Shown here one piece after another: positions 1 through 12,829 of a stretch of 64,000 nt of DNA. Location of the stretch: contig NZ_BQIP01000002.1 in assembly GCF_021602585.1 (NCBI RefSeq), forward strand, positions 310,001 to 374,000. The letters run 5' to 3'. The number at the start of each line of letters is the position of its first letter. The first letter of the stretch is position 1. The DNA comes from Pseudomonas faucium (GTDB lineage: Bacteria; Pseudomonadota; Gammaproteobacteria; Pseudomonadales; Pseudomonadaceae). The notes below the pieces were generated by a model. That model searched no databases. It was not told the DNA's origin and saw nothing but the letters and a program-made list of their open reading frames with translations. A program made the translations under genes and the position numbers.

Positions 1-546
1 GCGGGTGATGCACGCGACCGCTTCCTGCCTGTCGAACTCATGATGGATGACGCCTTGCGCCAGCTCCTCCATGGCACCGTACATCGCGGCGAACACGACC
101 CGCGCGGGCATGTTCTGATCGTGCACATGGGCGGCAAATATCTCCAGGAACGCGTCCACCATGAATTGCCGTATGCGGATCTTGAGGTCGCGGTACTCCG
201 GATAGGCAGCCAACGCCGCGATCACCCGCTCATACACAGGCCCGCAATTGCAGGCGCAATCGATGAATGCGTTGGCCACCACATGCGCGGTGTCGTGCAA
301 CGACAGCGCCTTCTCCCCGAGGCTGCCACGCAGGCCAGAGACGAATCGCTTGTCGTACTGCTGATAAAGCTCGACCAGCAGCCCTTCACGCGTGGAAAAG
401 TGCTCATACGTCACCGGCTTGCTCACGCCCGCCTGCTGGGCGAGCGTGATCAGCGTCAGGGCATCGGTGCCTTGGTCCCTGACGATGCCCTCTGCGATCG
501 CCAATAACTGATCGCGGCGATCAGCCTTGGACATCCGACTAGCCAT
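1..546 (-). CDS. TetR/AcrR-family transcriptional repressor (3' end beyond window)
   Basis: The reading frame is open from an ATG at 546 to the window edge, giving 182 codons with no stop. AAGGAGA lies five bases before this ATG; an ATG four bases upstream stops after three codons, which fixes the start. The first 60 residues form a TetR DNA-binding domain (LTLITLAQQAGVSKPVTYEHF), followed by the start of a helical ligand domain. It begins 17 bp after the stop of the PACE pump gene on the same strand, so the two are probably co-transcribed and this is probably the pump's own repressor. A matching dyad lies in the pump promoter. The ligand is unknown. The C-terminus is not in the window. Confidence 0.88.
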   Translation of the reverse strand, partial: MASRMSKADRRDQLLAIAEGIVRDQGTDALTLITLAQQAGVSKPVTYEHFSTREGLLVELYQQYDKRFVSGLRGSLGEKALSLHDTAHVVANAFIDCACNCGPVYERVIAALAAYPEYRDLKIRIRQFMVDAFLEIFAAHVHDQNMPARVVFAAMYGAMEELAQGVIHHEFDRQEAVACITR

Positions 547-563
547 TCATTCTCCTTGGTCAA

Positions 564-983
564 TCACTGCGCCGACAGCGGCAGCCCGAACAGGTGGTCA
601 AACACCCAGTTGTAAAACAGCGTGAAGAACATGAAGAACAGCGTAAGCCCCATGTCCAGCACGAAGGCGTCCCACAAAGAAAGGTTCAACCACCAGGCAA
701 ACAGAGGAAGCGTGATAAGCACAAATCCAGCCTCGAACCCCACGGCATGGATCACCCTGCGCCAGGCGTCGCGGCCACGCTTGACCAAGCCCGACTCCCA
801 CCACTCGAACACGGTGTTGTAGAGCGTGTTCCAGACAATGGCCAGCACCACCGTTACAACACCCAGAACAGCGGCGTGGGCCGCGTCCTTTTCGGATGAA
901 AGATAGAAAGCCGTGCTAATGATGAGCAGGGTGATCAATTCATAGAACACCACATAGGTGAGCCTGCGTTTCCAGCCTTGCAT
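564..983 (-). CDS. PACE-family (AceI-like) multidrug efflux transporter
   Basis: This 139-residue membrane protein has four predicted helices in two tandem bacterial-transmembrane-pair repeats. Family signature motifs are visible: WNTLYNTVFEWWE after helix 2, RVIHAVGFEAGF in helix 3 and FYNWVFDHLFG at the C-terminus. A glutamate in helix 1 (VFYELITLL) matches the acidic residue that couples protons in AceI. Known PACE proteins export biocides such as chlorhexidine and acriflavine, and some export short diamines; the substrate here cannot be read from sequence. GGAG lies nine bases before the ATG. The TetR gene follows in the same transcription unit. The pair lies just beyond glmS and its attTn7 region, a common site for accessory genes. 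Confidence 0.9.
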   Translation of the reverse strand: MQGWKRRLTYVVFYELITLLIISTAFYLSSEKDAAHAAVLGVVTVVLAIVWNTLYNTVFEWWESGLVKRGRDAWRRVIHAVGFEAGFVLITLPLFAWWLNLSLWDAFVLDMGLTLFFMFFTLFYNWVFDHLFGLPLSAQ

Positions 984-1152
984 TTTCGTCTTCTCCGTAA
1001 TCGCTTGAAATCACTCTGTTGGGCAAAAGGCCAGATCTGATTCAGGCGTACGAGGCGGACAATGCGTGCACATACCGGCACGCAGACGAAAAGGATTGAG
1101 GGGCATGGCATTGCGCATTTTGCTTTCATCGCCGGGAGGTAGAGATTACTTT

Positions 1153-1173
1153 TGGTAGCCTACCATTGGTAGG
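1153..1173. promoter_or_regulatory. Overlapping dyads, probable TetR operator for the efflux pair
   Basis: Two perfect inverted repeats share a half-site. TGGTAG-C-CTACCA spans 1153-1165 and CCTACCA-T-TGGTAGG spans 1159-1173. Together they cover the -10 box and part of the spacer of the pump promoter. A TetR-type repressor bound here would block RNA polymerase. Assignment to the adjacent TetR gene is inferred from position. Confidence 0.7.
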
Positions 1174-1186
1174 AAAACTATCTCAA
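1157..1186 (-). promoter_or_regulatory. Sigma70-like promoter for PACE-TetR
   Basis: Read on the minus strand, TTGAGA (1186-1181) is followed by an 18 bp spacer and TAGGCT (1162-1157). The leader to the pump ATG at 983 would be about 165 bases, which is long; I see no other strong promoter in the 984-1150 stretch. Confidence 0.5.
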
Positions 1187-1199
1187 CCCTTGCGAATAC

Positions 1200-1260
1200 G
1201 GAAAGCAAAACTGTCGCAGAACGGGTAGAGCCGGGGGTGGCTCCCTCATTCTGCGACAGT
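1200..1260 (-). terminator. glmS transcription terminator
   Basis: A perfect 12 bp inverted repeat (ACTGTCGCAGAA at 1210-1221, its complement at 1249-1260) encloses 27 bases that hold a smaller GAGCC/GGCTC hairpin. On the minus strand the stem is followed by TTTTGCTTT. It begins 57 bases after the glmS stop. Confidence 0.7.
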
Positions 1261-1269
1261 CTTTGACGA

Positions 1270-1350
1270 CAGTTCTAAAGCTTCAACGTCGTTTGGACGC
1301 GTACCAACGCCTGGCCTTACTCCACAGTCACCGACTTGGCCAGGTTACGC
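1270..1350. other. attTn7 region at the 3' end of glmS (unoccupied)
   Basis: The last glmS codons ([10 protein letters not shown]-stop, 1317-1346) are the conserved target recognised by TnsD of Tn7. In pseudomonads Tn7 inserts about 25 bp past the stop, here near 1290. No tns genes or Tn7-type ends are visible, so the site looks empty. The insertion point is inferred from knowledge of other species. Confidence 0.6.
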
Positions 1351-3152
1351 GGCTGGTCGACGTCAGTCCCTTTGAGCACAGCAACGTAGTAAGACAGCAG
1401 CTGCAGCGGGATGGTGTAGAGGATCGGCGCCAGCGCATCGGAGATGTGCGGCACCTTGATCACGTGGGTGCCTTCGCCATTGCTCATGCCGGCGTGCTCG
1501 TCGGCGAACACCACCAGCTCGCCACCCCGTGCACGCACTTCCTGCAGGTTCGACTTGAGCTTTTCCAGCAGCTCGTTGTTCGGCGCCACGGTGACCACTG
1601 GCATGTCGTTGTCCACCAGTGCCAATGGGCCGTGCTTGAGCTCGCCGGCTGGGTAGGCTTCGGCGTGGATGTAGGAGATTTCCTTGAGCTTGAGCGCACC
1701 TTCCATCGCCACCGGGTACTGGGCGCCACGGCCCAGGAACAGGGTGTGGTGCTTGTCGGCGAACAGCTCGGCGATCTTCTCGACGGTGGCGTCCATGGCC
1801 AATGCTTCGCCCAGGCGGGCTGGCAGGCGGCGTAGTTCTTCCACCAGTTCCGCTTCCACGCCCGCTTCGAGGGTGCCACGCACCTGGCCCAGGGCCAGGG
1901 TCAGCAGCATCAGCGAGACCAGCTGGGTGGTGAACGCCTTGGTCGAGGCCACGCCGATTTCCGGGCCGGCCAGGGTCAGCAGGGTCAGGTCGGATTCACG
2001 CACCAGCGAGCTGATGCCGACGTTGCAGATCGCCAGGCTGCCAAGGAAACCCAGTGCCTTGGCGTTGCGCAGGGCGGCCAGGGTGTCGGCGGTTTCGCCG
2101 GACTGGGAGATCGACACGAACAGGGTGTCGGGCTGCACCACCACCTTGCGGTAGCGGAACTCGCTGGCCACTTCGACCTGGCATGGGATACCCGCCAGGC
2201 TCTCCAGCCAGTAACGGGCGACCATGCCGGCGTGGTAGCTGGTGCCGCAGGCGACGATCTGCACGTTGCGCACCTTGGCGAACAGCTCGGCAGCCTGCGG
2301 GCCGAAAGCCTGCACCAGCACGTGGTCGTTGCCCAGGCGGCTTTCCAGGGTGCGCTGGACCACGGCCGGCTGCTCGTGGATTTCCTTGAGCATGAAGTGG
2401 CGGTAGGCGCCCTTGTCGGCAGCTTCGGCACCTTCGTGGTACTGCACGGTTTCGCGCTGCACGGCGTTGCCATCCTGGTCCCAGATCTTCACCTGGTCAC
2501 GGCGGATCTCGGCGACATCGCCCTCTTCCAGGTACATGAAGCGGTCGGTGACCTGGCGCAGCGCCAGCTGGTCGGAGGCCAGGAAGTTCTCGCCATGGCC
2601 CAGGCCGATCACCAGCGGGCTGCCACTGCGCGCGGCCACCAGGCGGTCCGGTTGTTTCACGCTGATCAGCGCCAGGCCATAGGCGCCGTGCAGGCGCTTG
2701 ATCGCGGCCTTGAGGGCGTCGGCCAGGTCCGGGATGGTCTTGAGGGTGTGGTGGATCAGGTGGACGATGACCTCGGTGTCGGTCTGCGAGGCAAACACGT
2801 AACCCAGGCCCTTGAGCTCTTCACGCAGCTCTTCGTGGTTTTCGATGATGCCGTTGTGCACCACCGCCACTTCGTTGCCGGAGAAATGCGGGTGGGCATT
2901 GCCTTCGGTCGGCGCGCCGTGGGTGGCCCAGCGGGTGTGGGCGATGCCCAGCTGGCCAACCAGCGGCTCGACAGTATTGGCGGCTTCCAGCTCGGCAACC
3001 TTGCCAATGCGGCGCAGGCGCTGCAGCTCACCCTGCTGGGTGTAGACCGCCAGGCCGGCGCTGTCATAGCCACGGTACTCAAGCCGCTTGAGGCCTTCGA
3101 TGAGGATGGCGGTGATATTGCGCTCGGCTACCGCACCAACGATTCCACACAT
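1317..3152 (-). CDS. glmS: Glutamine--fructose-6-phosphate aminotransferase (isomerizing)
   Basis: GlmS converts fructose-6-phosphate and glutamine to glucosamine-6-phosphate, the first step towards UDP-GlcNAc for peptidoglycan and LPS. The 611-residue protein begins MCGIVGAV, with Cys2 as the glutaminase nucleophile after removal of Met. The N-terminal Ntn amidotransferase domain covers about residues 2-230. Two SIS sugar-isomerase domains follow, with the phosphosugar motif [11 protein letters not shown] and the conserved C-terminus [10 protein letters not shown]. The start lies two bases after the stop of glmR, so the two form a transcription unit. Length is standard. No glmS ribozyme would be expected in this lineage and none is apparent. 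Confidence 0.99.
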   Translation of the reverse strand: MCGIVGAVAERNITAILIEGLKRLEYRGYDSAGLAVYTQQGELQRLRRIGKVAELEAANTVEPLVGQLGIAHTRWATHGAPTEGNAHPHFSGNEVAVVHNGIIENHEELREELKGLGYVFASQTDTEVIVHLIHHTLKTIPDLADALKAAIKRLHGAYGLALISVKQPDRLVAARSGSPLVIGLGHGENFLASDQLALRQVTDRFMYLEEGDVAEIRRDQVKIWDQDGNAVQRETVQYHEGAEAADKGAYRHFMLKEIHEQPAVVQRTLESRLGNDHVLVQAFGPQAAELFAKVRNVQIVACGTSYHAGMVARYWLESLAGIPCQVEVASEFRYRKVVVQPDTLFVSISQSGETADTLAALRNAKALGFLGSLAICNVGISSLVRESDLTLLTLAGPEIGVASTKAFTTQLVSLMLLTLALGQVRGTLEAGVEAELVEELRRLPARLGEALAMDATVEKIAELFADKHHTLFLGRGAQYPVAMEGALKLKEISYIHAEAYPAGELKHGPLALVDNDMPVVTVAPNNELLEKLKSNLQEVRARGGELVVFADEHAGMSNGEGTHVIKVPHISDALAPILYTIPLQLLSYYVAVLKGTDVDQPRNLAKSVTVE

Positions 3153-3154
3153 GG

Positions 3155-3931
3155 TTATTTCTCCTGGCTGATCGCGGCGCAGATCAGGTTGATGCCGCGA
3201 GCTTGAATGTGTTCGCGTGCCGCTGCGGGCAGGCGTTCGTCTGTAATAAGGGTGTGCACGCTGCCCCAGGGCAGCTCGAGGTTGGGGATCTTGCGCCCGA
3301 CCTTGTCGGACTCGACCATCACGATCACCTCGCGCGCCACCTCGGCCATGACCCGGCTCAGGCCGAGCAGTTCATTGAAGGTGGTGGTGCCGCGGCTGAG
3401 GTCGATGCCATCGGCACCGATGAACAGCTGGTCGAAATCGTAGGAGCGTAGTACCTGCTCGGCGACCTGGCCCTGGAACGATTCGGAGTGCGGGTCCCAG
3501 GTGCCGCCGGTCATCAGCAGCACGGGCTCGTGTTCGAGTTCGCTGATGGCACGCGCCACGTTCAGCGAATTGGTCATCACCACCAGGCCTGGCTGGCGGC
3601 CGAGTTCCGGGATCATGGCGGCAGTGGTGCTGCCGCTGTCGATGATGATGCGTGCGTGTTCACGGATGCGTCCCACAGCAGCACGGGCAATGGCCCGCTT
3701 GTAGGCGGACACGGGCTGGGCCGACTCGCCGAGCATTTCCTGCGGCACCGGTACCGCGCCGCCGTAACGACGCAGCAACAGGCCATTGGCCTCGAGCGCT
3801 GCCAGGTCCTTGCGTATGGTGACTTCCGAGGTTTCGAAGCGCTTGGCCAAGGCGTCCACGCTCACCTCGCCTTGCTCGCTGAGCAGGGCCAGGATGTTAT
3901 GGCGGCGTTGGGGTGTATTGCGTTTCGACAT
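3155..3931 (-). CDS. glmR: DeoR-family regulator GlmR
   Basis: This 258-residue DeoR-type regulator has an N-terminal winged helix (about residues 8-60, [21 protein letters not shown]) and a C-terminal sugar-phosphate-binding DeoRC domain of ISOCOT fold ([39 protein letters not shown]). It lies directly upstream of glmS on the same strand with a 2 bp gap. In Pseudomonas aeruginosa the gene in this position is named glmR and affects glmS and hexosamine supply. A perfect dyad 12 to 24 bases upstream of the start codon suggests autoregulation. The effector is probably a phosphorylated sugar; that is inference. Confidence 0.88.
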   Translation of the reverse strand: MSKRNTPQRRHNILALLSEQGEVSVDALAKRFETSEVTIRKDLAALEANGLLLRRYGGAVPVPQEMLGESAQPVSAYKRAIARAAVGRIREHARIIIDSGSTTAAMIPELGRQPGLVVMTNSLNVARAISELEHEPVLLMTGGTWDPHSESFQGQVAEQVLRSYDFDQLFIGADGIDLSRGTTTFNELLGLSRVMAEVAREVIVMVESDKVGRKIPNLELPWGSVHTLITDERLPAAAREHIQARGINLICAAISQEK

Positions 3932-3942
3932 GGGCGCTTAAG

Positions 3943-3955
3943 TTTCGATTCGAAA
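3943..3955. promoter_or_regulatory. Palindrome upstream of glmR, candidate DeoR-type operator
   Basis: TTTCGA-T-TCGAAA is a perfect 13 bp palindrome that begins 12 bases upstream of the glmR ATG. TTTCGA-type half-sites resemble those described for other pseudomonad DeoR-family regulators such as GlpR. A further TTTCGA overlaps the first codons. The binding protein is inferred. Confidence 0.45.
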
Positions 3956-4035
3956 GATAACGGTTGCAATCAAAACCTAAGATGGCCGTTTCGTCAAGCT
4001 GCCGCTGACCTGTGGATAAAATCCTGAGTCTGTTC

Positions 4036-4080
4036 TGTAGGAGCGGCCTTGTGTCGCGAAAGGAGGGCAAAGCCCTCCCC
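4036..4080 (+). repeat. Single REP element, family B (diverged 3' part)
   Basis: The first 27 bases (TGTAGGAGCGG...) match one arm of the REP pairs at 37.4, 43.6, 50.2 and 54.1 kb. A GGAGGGC-AAA-GCCCTCC hairpin follows. It lies in the 221 bp gap between glmR and glmU, which also holds an exact DnaA box at 4011-4019. Confidence 0.8.
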
Positions 4081-4095
4081 TACCCATCACCCAAT

Positions 4096-4128
4096 AAAAA
4101 AAGCCGACTTATTCACACAAGTCGGCTT
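4096..4128 (-). terminator. glmU terminator
   Basis: The 10 bp stem AAGCCGACTT (4101-4110) pairs with 4119-4128 across an 8-base loop. On the minus strand a run of T follows (4100-4096 and beyond). It lies 25 bases past the glmU stop. Confidence 0.88.
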
Positions 4129-4152
4129 CCGATCGAAACAGCTGTGTATAAC

Positions 4153-5520
4153 TCAGCTCTTCTTGATTTTCTCCGGGCGCTTCCACCCCGAGATATTGCG
4201 TTGACGCGCCCGAGCCACCGCCAGCTCACCCGCTTCGACAGTCTGGGTAACGGTCGAACCCGCTGCCGTGGTCGCACCATCCTTGATATCCACAGGCGCC
4301 ACCAGCGAGTTGTTGGAGCCGATGAACACGTCCTCGCCCATCACGGTCTTGAACTTGTTGGCGCCGTCATAGTTGCAGGTGATGGTGCCCGCACCAATAT
4401 TGGTGCGCGCGCCAACCTCGGCATCGCCCAGGTAGGTCAGGTGCCCGGCCTTGGCACCCTCGCCCAGGTGTGCGTTCTTCAGTTCGACGAAGTTACCCAC
4501 ATGGGCCTTGGCATCGAGCACAGTGCCCGGGCGCAGGCGAGCGAACGGGCCGGCATCGCTGCCCTCGCCCATCACCGCGCCTTCGAGGTGGCTGTTGGCC
4601 TTGACCACCGCGCCTTTGCGCAGCGTGCTGTTCTTGATGACGCAGTTGGGGCCGATCTGCACGTCGTCCTCGATCACCACCTTGCCTTCGAGGATCACGT
4701 TGATATCGATCAGCACATCGCGACCAACGGTCACCTCGCCGCGCACATCGAAGCGCGCCGGGTCGCGCAGGGTGACGCCCTGGGCCATCAGCCGGCGGCC
4801 TTCGCGCAGCTGGTAATGGCGTTCGAGCTCGGACAGCTGGCGGCGGTCGTTGGCGCCCTGCACTTCCATCGGGTCGTGTGGCTGTTCGGTCGCGACCACC
4901 AGGCCATCGTTGACCGCCATGGCGATGACGTCGGTCAGGTAATACTCGCCCTGGGCATTGTTGTTCGACAGGCGCCCCATCCACTCGGCCAGGCGCGCAG
5001 CAGGCATGGCAAGGATACCGGTGTTGCCTTCCTTGATCGCCTTCTGCGCTTCGCTGGCATCCTTGTGCTCGACGATGGCAGTGACCTGCCCGTTGCCATC
5101 ACGCACGATGCGGCCGTAGCCCGTCGGGTCCTGCAGGGTGACGGTGAGCAGGCCCAGTTGCGTGTCACTGACCTTGGCCAGCAGGCGCTGCAAGGTTTCC
5201 ACTTCGATCAGCGGCACATCGCCATACAGCACCAGCACCGTATCGGCGCTGATGGCCGGCAGCGCCTGGGCCACGGCATGGCCGGTACCCAGCTGCTTGT
5301 CCTGCATCACGAAATTGAGGTCGTCAGCACCCAGGCGCTCGCGCACCTGCTCGGCGCCGTGGCCAATGACCACATGGATGCCTTGCGGCTGAAGCTGGCG
5401 CGCGCTGTGGATAACATGGCCAAGCATGGAGTTGCCGGCAACCGGGTGCAGCACCTTGGGCAGCGCCGAGCGCATGCGGGTGCCTTGGCCGGCGGCGAGA
5501 ATAACGATATCGAGTGACAT
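4153..5520 (-). CDS. glmU: Bifunctional GlcN-1-P acetyltransferase / GlcNAc-1-P uridylyltransferase
   Basis: GlmU carries out the last two steps of UDP-GlcNAc synthesis. The 455-residue protein has an N-terminal nucleotidyltransferase domain (LAAGQGTRM at residues 7-15; [17 protein letters not shown]) and a C-terminal left-handed beta helix of hexapeptide repeats. The acetyltransferase segment [19 protein letters not shown] is present. Length is typical. It has its own terminator and lies between glmRS and the atp operon. An exact DnaA box (5406-5414) is embedded in the coding sequence. Confidence 0.99.
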   Translation of the reverse strand: MSLDIVILAAGQGTRMRSALPKVLHPVAGNSMLGHVIHSARQLQPQGIHVVIGHGAEQVRERLGADDLNFVMQDKQLGTGHAVAQALPAISADTVLVLYGDVPLIEVETLQRLLAKVSDTQLGLLTVTLQDPTGYGRIVRDGNGQVTAIVEHKDASEAQKAIKEGNTGILAMPAARLAEWMGRLSNNNAQGEYYLTDVIAMAVNDGLVVATEQPHDPMEVQGANDRRQLSELERHYQLREGRRLMAQGVTLRDPARFDVRGEVTVGRDVLIDINVILEGKVVIEDDVQIGPNCVIKNSTLRKGAVVKANSHLEGAVMGEGSDAGPFARLRPGTVLDAKAHVGNFVELKNAHLGEGAKAGHLTYLGDAEVGARTNIGAGTITCNYDGANKFKTVMGEDVFIGSNNSLVAPVDIKDGATTAAGSTVTQTVEAGELAVARARQRNISGWKRPEKIKKS

Positions 5521-5570
5521 TGACTGGCTACCAATCCTGGGTGGTCAGTGAAATGACCGGGAGGGAAAAA

Positions 5571-5606
5571 CGGAAAAAGAAAAAGGGTAGCCGAGGCTAC
5601 CCTTTT
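5571..5606 (-). terminator. atp operon terminator
   Basis: A perfect 12 bp inverted repeat (AAAAGGGTAGCC at 5581-5592, partner at 5595-5606) lies 36 bases past the atpC stop. On the minus strand it is followed by TCTTTTTCC. Confidence 0.92.
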
Positions 5607-5641
5607 ACTCAATCGCTACAGAAGTGATCAGCCGGGGCCGA

Positions 5642-6061
5642 TTACTTGCCTCTGCGCATTTGCTGGACGGTACGCAGCTGGGCTGCGGCCTCGGCCAGAC
5701 GTGCGGCGGCGGCGCTGTAGTCGAAGTCCGCGCCTTTCAGACTCAGGGCGTTTTCGGCAGCCTTGAGGGCTTCCTGGGCCTGAGCTTCATCCAGGTCTGC
5801 AGCACGTTGCACGGTATCGGCAAGCACCTTGACCATGTTCGGCTGAACCTCGAGGAAACCACCAGAGATGTAGAACACCTCTTGGGCGCCACCCTGCTTG
5901 GTCAGCGTGATCGGACCAGGCTTCAGATTGGTGATCAGCGGCGCGTGGCCTGGAGCGATACCAAGATCACCCAGGTTACCGTGCGCAACCACCATCTCGA
6001 CCAGGCCGGAGAAAATCTCTCCTTCCGCGCTGACGATATCGCAATGGACTGTCATAGCCAT
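5642..6061 (-). CDS. atpC: ATP synthase F1 subunit epsilon
   Basis: This 139-residue protein is the last gene of the atp operon. It has an N-terminal beta barrel ([29 protein letters not shown]) and a C-terminal helical pair ([17 protein letters not shown]), the regulatory hairpin of the F1 rotor stalk. The upstream of two nearby ATGs (6061) is preferred because GAGG lies seven bases before it. The other ATG is two codons downstream and would give MTVHCD. The gap to atpD is 43 bp. Confidence 0.97.
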   Translation of the reverse strand: MAMTVHCDIVSAEGEIFSGLVEMVVAHGNLGDLGIAPGHAPLITNLKPGPITLTKQGGAQEVFYISGGFLEVQPNMVKVLADTVQRAADLDEAQAQEALKAAENALSLKGADFDYSAAAARLAEAAAQLRTVQQMRRGK

Positions 6062-6104
6062 CTGCTTGCCTCAACCTGATAGCGCCCCTTGCGGGGCGCA
6101 GGAA

Positions 6105-7508
<1,404 letters not shown>

Positions 7509-8369
7509 TTAAACCGCGGCAGCGCCGCCGACGATTTCCGAGATCTCCTGGGTGATCGCAGCCTGACGCGCCTTGTTGTAGATCAACTGAAGCTCTTTGA
7601 TCAAATCACCGGCGTTGTCTGTGGCGTTCTTCATCGCGATCATCCGGGCCGCTTGTTCAGCAGCGTTGTTCTCGACCACCGCCTGGTACACCTGCGACTC
7701 CACGTAACGCACCATCAAGCCGTCCAGCAGCTCTTTTGCGTCGGGTTCGTACAGGTAATCCCAGTGATGCTTGAGATCCTGATCCGGGGTTGCCACCAAC
7801 GGTACCAATTGCTCGACCGTTGGAGTTTGGGTCATGGTGTTGATGAACTTGTTCGAAACCACCGAAAGGCGATCGATACGGCCGTCCAGGTAGGCGTCCA
7901 GCATCACTTTGACGGAGCCGATCAGATCGTTGATCGATGGCTCTTCGCCCAGGTGGCTGATCGCGGCTACGACGTTGCCGCCAAAGATGCGGAAGAAAGT
8001 CGCACCCTTGCTGCCGATCACGCACAGGTCGATTTCAACGCCCTGTTCGCGGTTTACGTTCATGTCCTTGACCAGGGCCTTGAACAGGTTGGTGTTCAAG
8101 CCACCGCACAGACCACGGTCACTGCTCACCACGATATAACCGACGCGCTTTACAGGGCGCTCGATCATGAACGGGTGGCGGTATTCCGGGTTGGCGTTGG
8201 CCAGATGACCGATCACCTGGCGGATACGCTCCGCGTAAGGACGGCTAGCAGCCATGCGCATTTGTGCCTTGCGCATCTTGCTGACCGCCACTTTCTCCAT
8301 GGCGCTGGTAATTTTTTGCGTGCTTTTGATGCTCGCAATCTTACTGCGAATCTCTTTTGCGCCTGCCAT
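7509..8369 (-). CDS. atpG: ATP synthase F1 subunit gamma
   Basis: AtpG is the central rotor shaft. The 286-residue protein begins with the conserved coiled coil [20 protein letters not shown] and ends with the second coiled-coil helix ([22 protein letters not shown]). The Rossmann-like middle has [10 protein letters not shown]. It is co-transcribed between atpA and atpD. Confidence 0.99.
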   Translation of the reverse strand: MAGAKEIRSKIASIKSTQKITSAMEKVAVSKMRKAQMRMAASRPYAERIRQVIGHLANANPEYRHPFMIERPVKRVGYIVVSSDRGLCGGLNTNLFKALVKDMNVNREQGVEIDLCVIGSKGATFFRIFGGNVVAAISHLGEEPSINDLIGSVKVMLDAYLDGRIDRLSVVSNKFINTMTQTPTVEQLVPLVATPDQDLKHHWDYLYEPDAKELLDGLMVRYVESQVYQAVVENNAAEQAARMIAMKNATDNAGDLIKELQLIYNKARQAAITQEISEIVGGAAAV

Positions 8370-8417
8370 GTATCACCTATCAGGTTAGCAAGCGGGGGCC
8401 TGGGCCCCCGCTGCGGC

Positions 8418-9962
8418 TTACCAGGTCTGGGTGGCCTTGAACTTCTCGATACCGGCTTTCAGGCCTGCGTCGATTTCGTCGTTGAAGTCACCCTTCACGT
8501 TGATCTTCGCCATCAGTTCGGCGTGATCACGGTTGAAGAAGGCGATCAGTGCTTGCTCGAAGCTGCCGATCTTGGAGACTTCTACGTCAGTCAGGAAACC
8601 ACGCTCAGCGGCGTACAGCGACAGAGCCATGTCCGCGATGGACATCGGCGCGTACTGCTTCTGCTTCATCAGCTCGGTAACGCGCTGACCATGCTCGAGC
8701 TGCTTGCGGGTCGCTTCGTCCAGATCGGAAGCGAACTGGGCGAATGCCGCCAGTTCACGGTACTGAGCCAGAGCGGTACGAATACCACCGGACAGCTTCT
8801 TGATGATCTTGGTCTGAGCGGCACCACCTACGCGGGATACCGAAACACCGGCGTTCACTGCAGGGCGGATGCCCGAGTTGAACATGGCCGATTCCAGGAA
8901 GATCTGACCGTCGGTGATGGAAATCACGTTGGTCGGAACGAACGCGGAAACGTCGCCAGCCTGGGTTTCGATGATCGGCAGAGCGGTCAGGGAACCGGTT
9001 TTGCCAGTGACTGCGCCATTGGTGAACTTCTCGACGTACTCTTCGGAAACGCGCGATGCACGCTCCAGCAGACGGGAGTGGAGATAGAACACGTCACCTG
9101 GGTACGCTTCACGTCCTGGTGGACGGCGCAGCAGCAGGGAGATCTGACGGTAGGCAACGGCCTGCTTGGACAGGTCATCGTAAACGATCAGGGCGTCTTC
9201 ACCGCGGTCACGGAAGAACTCGCCCATGGTGCAGCCGGCGTAAGGTGCCAGGAACTGCAGTGCGGCGGATTCCGAAGCACTGGCAACGACCACGATGGTG
9301 TTGGCCAGGGCGCCGTTTTCTTCCAGCTTGCGAACGATGTTGGCAACGGTGGAACGCTTCTGGCCGACAGCCACATACACACAGAAAATACCGGAGTCTT
9401 TCTGGTTGATGATGGCGTCGATGGCCATGGCGGTCTTGCCGATCTGACGGTCACCGATGATCAGCTCGCGCTGGCCACGGCCGACAGGGATCATGGCGTC
9501 GACGGACTTGTAGCCAGTCTGTACAGGCTGGTCTACCGACTTACGCCAGATCACGCCTGGAGCTACTTTCTCGACCGCGTCGGTCTGGGTGTGACCCAGT
9601 GGACCTTTGCCGTCGATCGGGTTGCCCAGTGCGTCGACGACGCGGCCCAGCAGTTCCTTACCAACGGGAACTTCCAGGATGCGGCCGGTGCACTTGGCGC
9701 TCATGCCTTCGGCGAGGGTGTCATAGGCACCCAGGATCACTGCACCCACGGAGTCTTGCTCCAGGTTCAGTGCCATGCCGTAGACGCCGCCAGGGAACTC
9801 GATCATTTCGCCGTACATGACGTCGGCCAGACCGTGGATCCGCACGATACCGTCGGATACCGAAACAACGGTACCTTCGTTACGGGCTTGGGAGCTCACA
9901 TCGAGGTTGTCGATGCGGCCCTTGATGATTTCACTAATTTCGGAAGGATTGAGTTGCTGCAT
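8418..9962 (-). CDS. atpA: ATP synthase F1 subunit alpha
   Basis: AtpA is the non-catalytic nucleotide-binding subunit. It has 514 residues with Walker [11 protein letters not shown], the arginine-finger region ([12 protein letters not shown]) and the N-terminal barrel ([16 protein letters not shown]). A GC-rich inverted repeat (GCGGGGGCCTGGGCCCCCGC, 8393-8412) lies in the atpA-atpG gap and lacks a T tract, so it may stabilise mRNA rather than stop transcription. Confidence 0.99.
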   Translation of the reverse strand: MQQLNPSEISEIIKGRIDNLDVSSQARNEGTVVSVSDGIVRIHGLADVMYGEMIEFPGGVYGMALNLEQDSVGAVILGAYDTLAEGMSAKCTGRILEVPVGKELLGRVVDALGNPIDGKGPLGHTQTDAVEKVAPGVIWRKSVDQPVQTGYKSVDAMIPVGRGQRELIIGDRQIGKTAMAIDAIINQKDSGIFCVYVAVGQKRSTVANIVRKLEENGALANTIVVVASASESAALQFLAPYAGCTMGEFFRDRGEDALIVYDDLSKQAVAYRQISLLLRRPPGREAYPGDVFYLHSRLLERASRVSEEYVEKFTNGAVTGKTGSLTALPIIETQAGDVSAFVPTNVISITDGQIFLESAMFNSGIRPAVNAGVSVSRVGGAAQTKIIKKLSGGIRTALAQYRELAAFAQFASDLDEATRKQLEHGQRVTELMKQKQYAPMSIADMALSLYAAERGFLTDVEVSKIGSFEQALIAFFNRDHAELMAKINVKGDFNDEIDAGLKAGIEKFKATQTW

Positions 9963-9983
9963 TGCTCTGCTGCCCCTTCAAAC

Positions 9984-10520
9984 TCAAGATTTCAATGCTT
10001 CGGCCAGTTTCGCGATTTTGCCGCGAACAGAGCCATCGATTACCAGGTCACCAGCGCGGATGACGACGCCGCCAATCAGGCTGGCATCCTCCGACGCGTG
10101 CAGGCGCACTTCCTGGCCTAACCGTGCACTGAGAACCTTGGCGAGTTTGTCTTGCTGTTCTTGGTTCAACGCGAAGGCACTGGTGACTTCCACGTCCACG
10201 GATTTCTCTTGCTCGGCCTTCAGCAGGTCGAACAGAGCGGCAATCTCCGGCAGAAGCAGGAGACGGTCGTTTTCCGCGGCAACACGAATGAAATTCTGTG
10301 CCTGTGCATTGAACTTGTCACCGCACACGTCAATGAACGTGGCGGCCTTTTCTGCGCTCGTCAGTCGCGGGGCCTTGAGCAGGCGCTGCATGGTGTCGTC
10401 TTGCGACACCGCAGCAGCCAGGCCGAGCATGGCTGACCAATTGGCCAGTTGCTGATGGGCCTGGGCATGCTCAAAGGCAGCCTTAGCGTAAGGTCGGGCC
10501 AACGTGGTCAGTTCTGCCAT
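9984..10520 (-). CDS. atpH: ATP synthase F1 subunit delta
   Basis: AtpH links F1 to the peripheral stalk. The 178 residues include the N-terminal helical domain ([19 protein letters not shown]) and the conserved C-terminal motif [26 protein letters not shown]. The gap to atpF is 12 bp. Confidence 0.98.
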   Translation of the reverse strand: MAELTTLARPYAKAAFEHAQAHQQLANWSAMLGLAAAVSQDDTMQRLLKAPRLTSAEKAATFIDVCGDKFNAQAQNFIRVAAENDRLLLLPEIAALFDLLKAEQEKSVDVEVTSAFALNQEQQDKLAKVLSARLGQEVRLHASEDASLIGGVVIRAGDLVIDGSVRGKIAKLAEALKS

Positions 10521-10532
10521 GATCGCCCTCGC

Positions 10533-11003
10533 TTAAATTTCAGCGGCCAGTTTGTTAACCAGCTCCGCATGCGCGTTTTGATCGATTGTGGCGCCAAGGA
10601 TCTTTTCAGCACCGTCAACGGCCAGAGCACCCACTTGGGCACGCAGAGCGTCTTTGGCGCTGTTCAGTTCCTGTTCGATCTCGGCCAGAGCCTGAGCCTT
10701 CACACGGTCAGCTTCGACGCGGGCCTGATCACGGGCTTCCTCGACAAGCTGAGCAGCGCGTTTCTTGCTTTGCTCAATGATTTCGGCTGCCTGTGCTTTA
10801 GCTTCACGCAGTTGCTGACCCACTTTCTCTTGGGCCAGCTCCAGGTCGCGAGCTGCGCGGTTGGCAGCGTCCAAGCCGTCGGCAATCTTCTTTTGGCGCT
10901 CGTGCAGAGCAGTGATGACCGGAGGCCATACATACTTCATGCAGAAGAGTACAAAAATCAGAAAAGCAACGGATTGGCCAATCAGGGTTGCATTAATGTT
11001 CAC
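10533..11003 (-). CDS. atpF: ATP synthase Fo subunit b
   Basis: This is the peripheral stalk subunit. The 156 residues comprise one N-terminal membrane helix (about residues 6-26) and a long charged coiled coil that dimerises and reaches delta. [10 protein letters not shown] is the standard N-terminus. Confidence 0.98.
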   Translation of the reverse strand: MNINATLIGQSVAFLIFVLFCMKYVWPPVITALHERQKKIADGLDAANRAARDLELAQEKVGQQLREAKAQAAEIIEQSKKRAAQLVEEARDQARVEADRVKAQALAEIEQELNSAKDALRAQVGALAVDGAEKILGATIDQNAHAELVNKLAAEI

Positions 11004-11059
11004 GCCAACACCTCGCTCGGTCTTAATTCATACAGCCATCAACTCGTGAATACGAGTGA

Positions 11060-11332
<273 letters not shown>

Positions 11333-11410
11333 TTACGTCGTATTGGTTAGGTTTTTAGTTTGAAGCGGTAAAACAAATCGTTTGGTACAGCTGCCCTTGC
11401 GGACTTTTAA

Positions 11411-11440
11411 AGCCCTCCCCCCAAACGAGCGGGGAAGGCT
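11411..11440 (-). other. Hairpin in the atpB-atpE intergenic mRNA
   Basis: AGCCCTCCCC (11411-11420) pairs with GGGGAAGGCT (11431-11440) over ten positions, one of them a G-U wobble in RNA, with a 10-base loop. On the minus strand only TTTAAAA follows, so it is a weak terminator at best. It could set mRNA processing or stability before atpE, the most highly needed subunit. Confidence 0.5.
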
Positions 11441-11460
11441 ATCAGACACGCCAGGCGGTC

Positions 11461-12754
<1,294 letters not shown>

Positions 12755-12829
12755 CAAAACTGCTCCTCGAAAGTCGACCAACAAGTCAGCAACGACTTGG
12801 CATAATTTGTGCCGACAAAATGCGCGCAG

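Noticed and set aside
40-507. Plus-strand frame at the window start
   Set aside because: It lies opposite the TetR gene, whose frame has clear DNA-binding residues and a good ribosome-binding site.
1210-1260. 12 bp perfect inverted repeat considered as a transposon end or mini-element near attTn7
   Set aside because: No target duplication or Tn7-type end sequence is seen. A T-rich tail on the minus strand downstream of glmS fits a terminator better.
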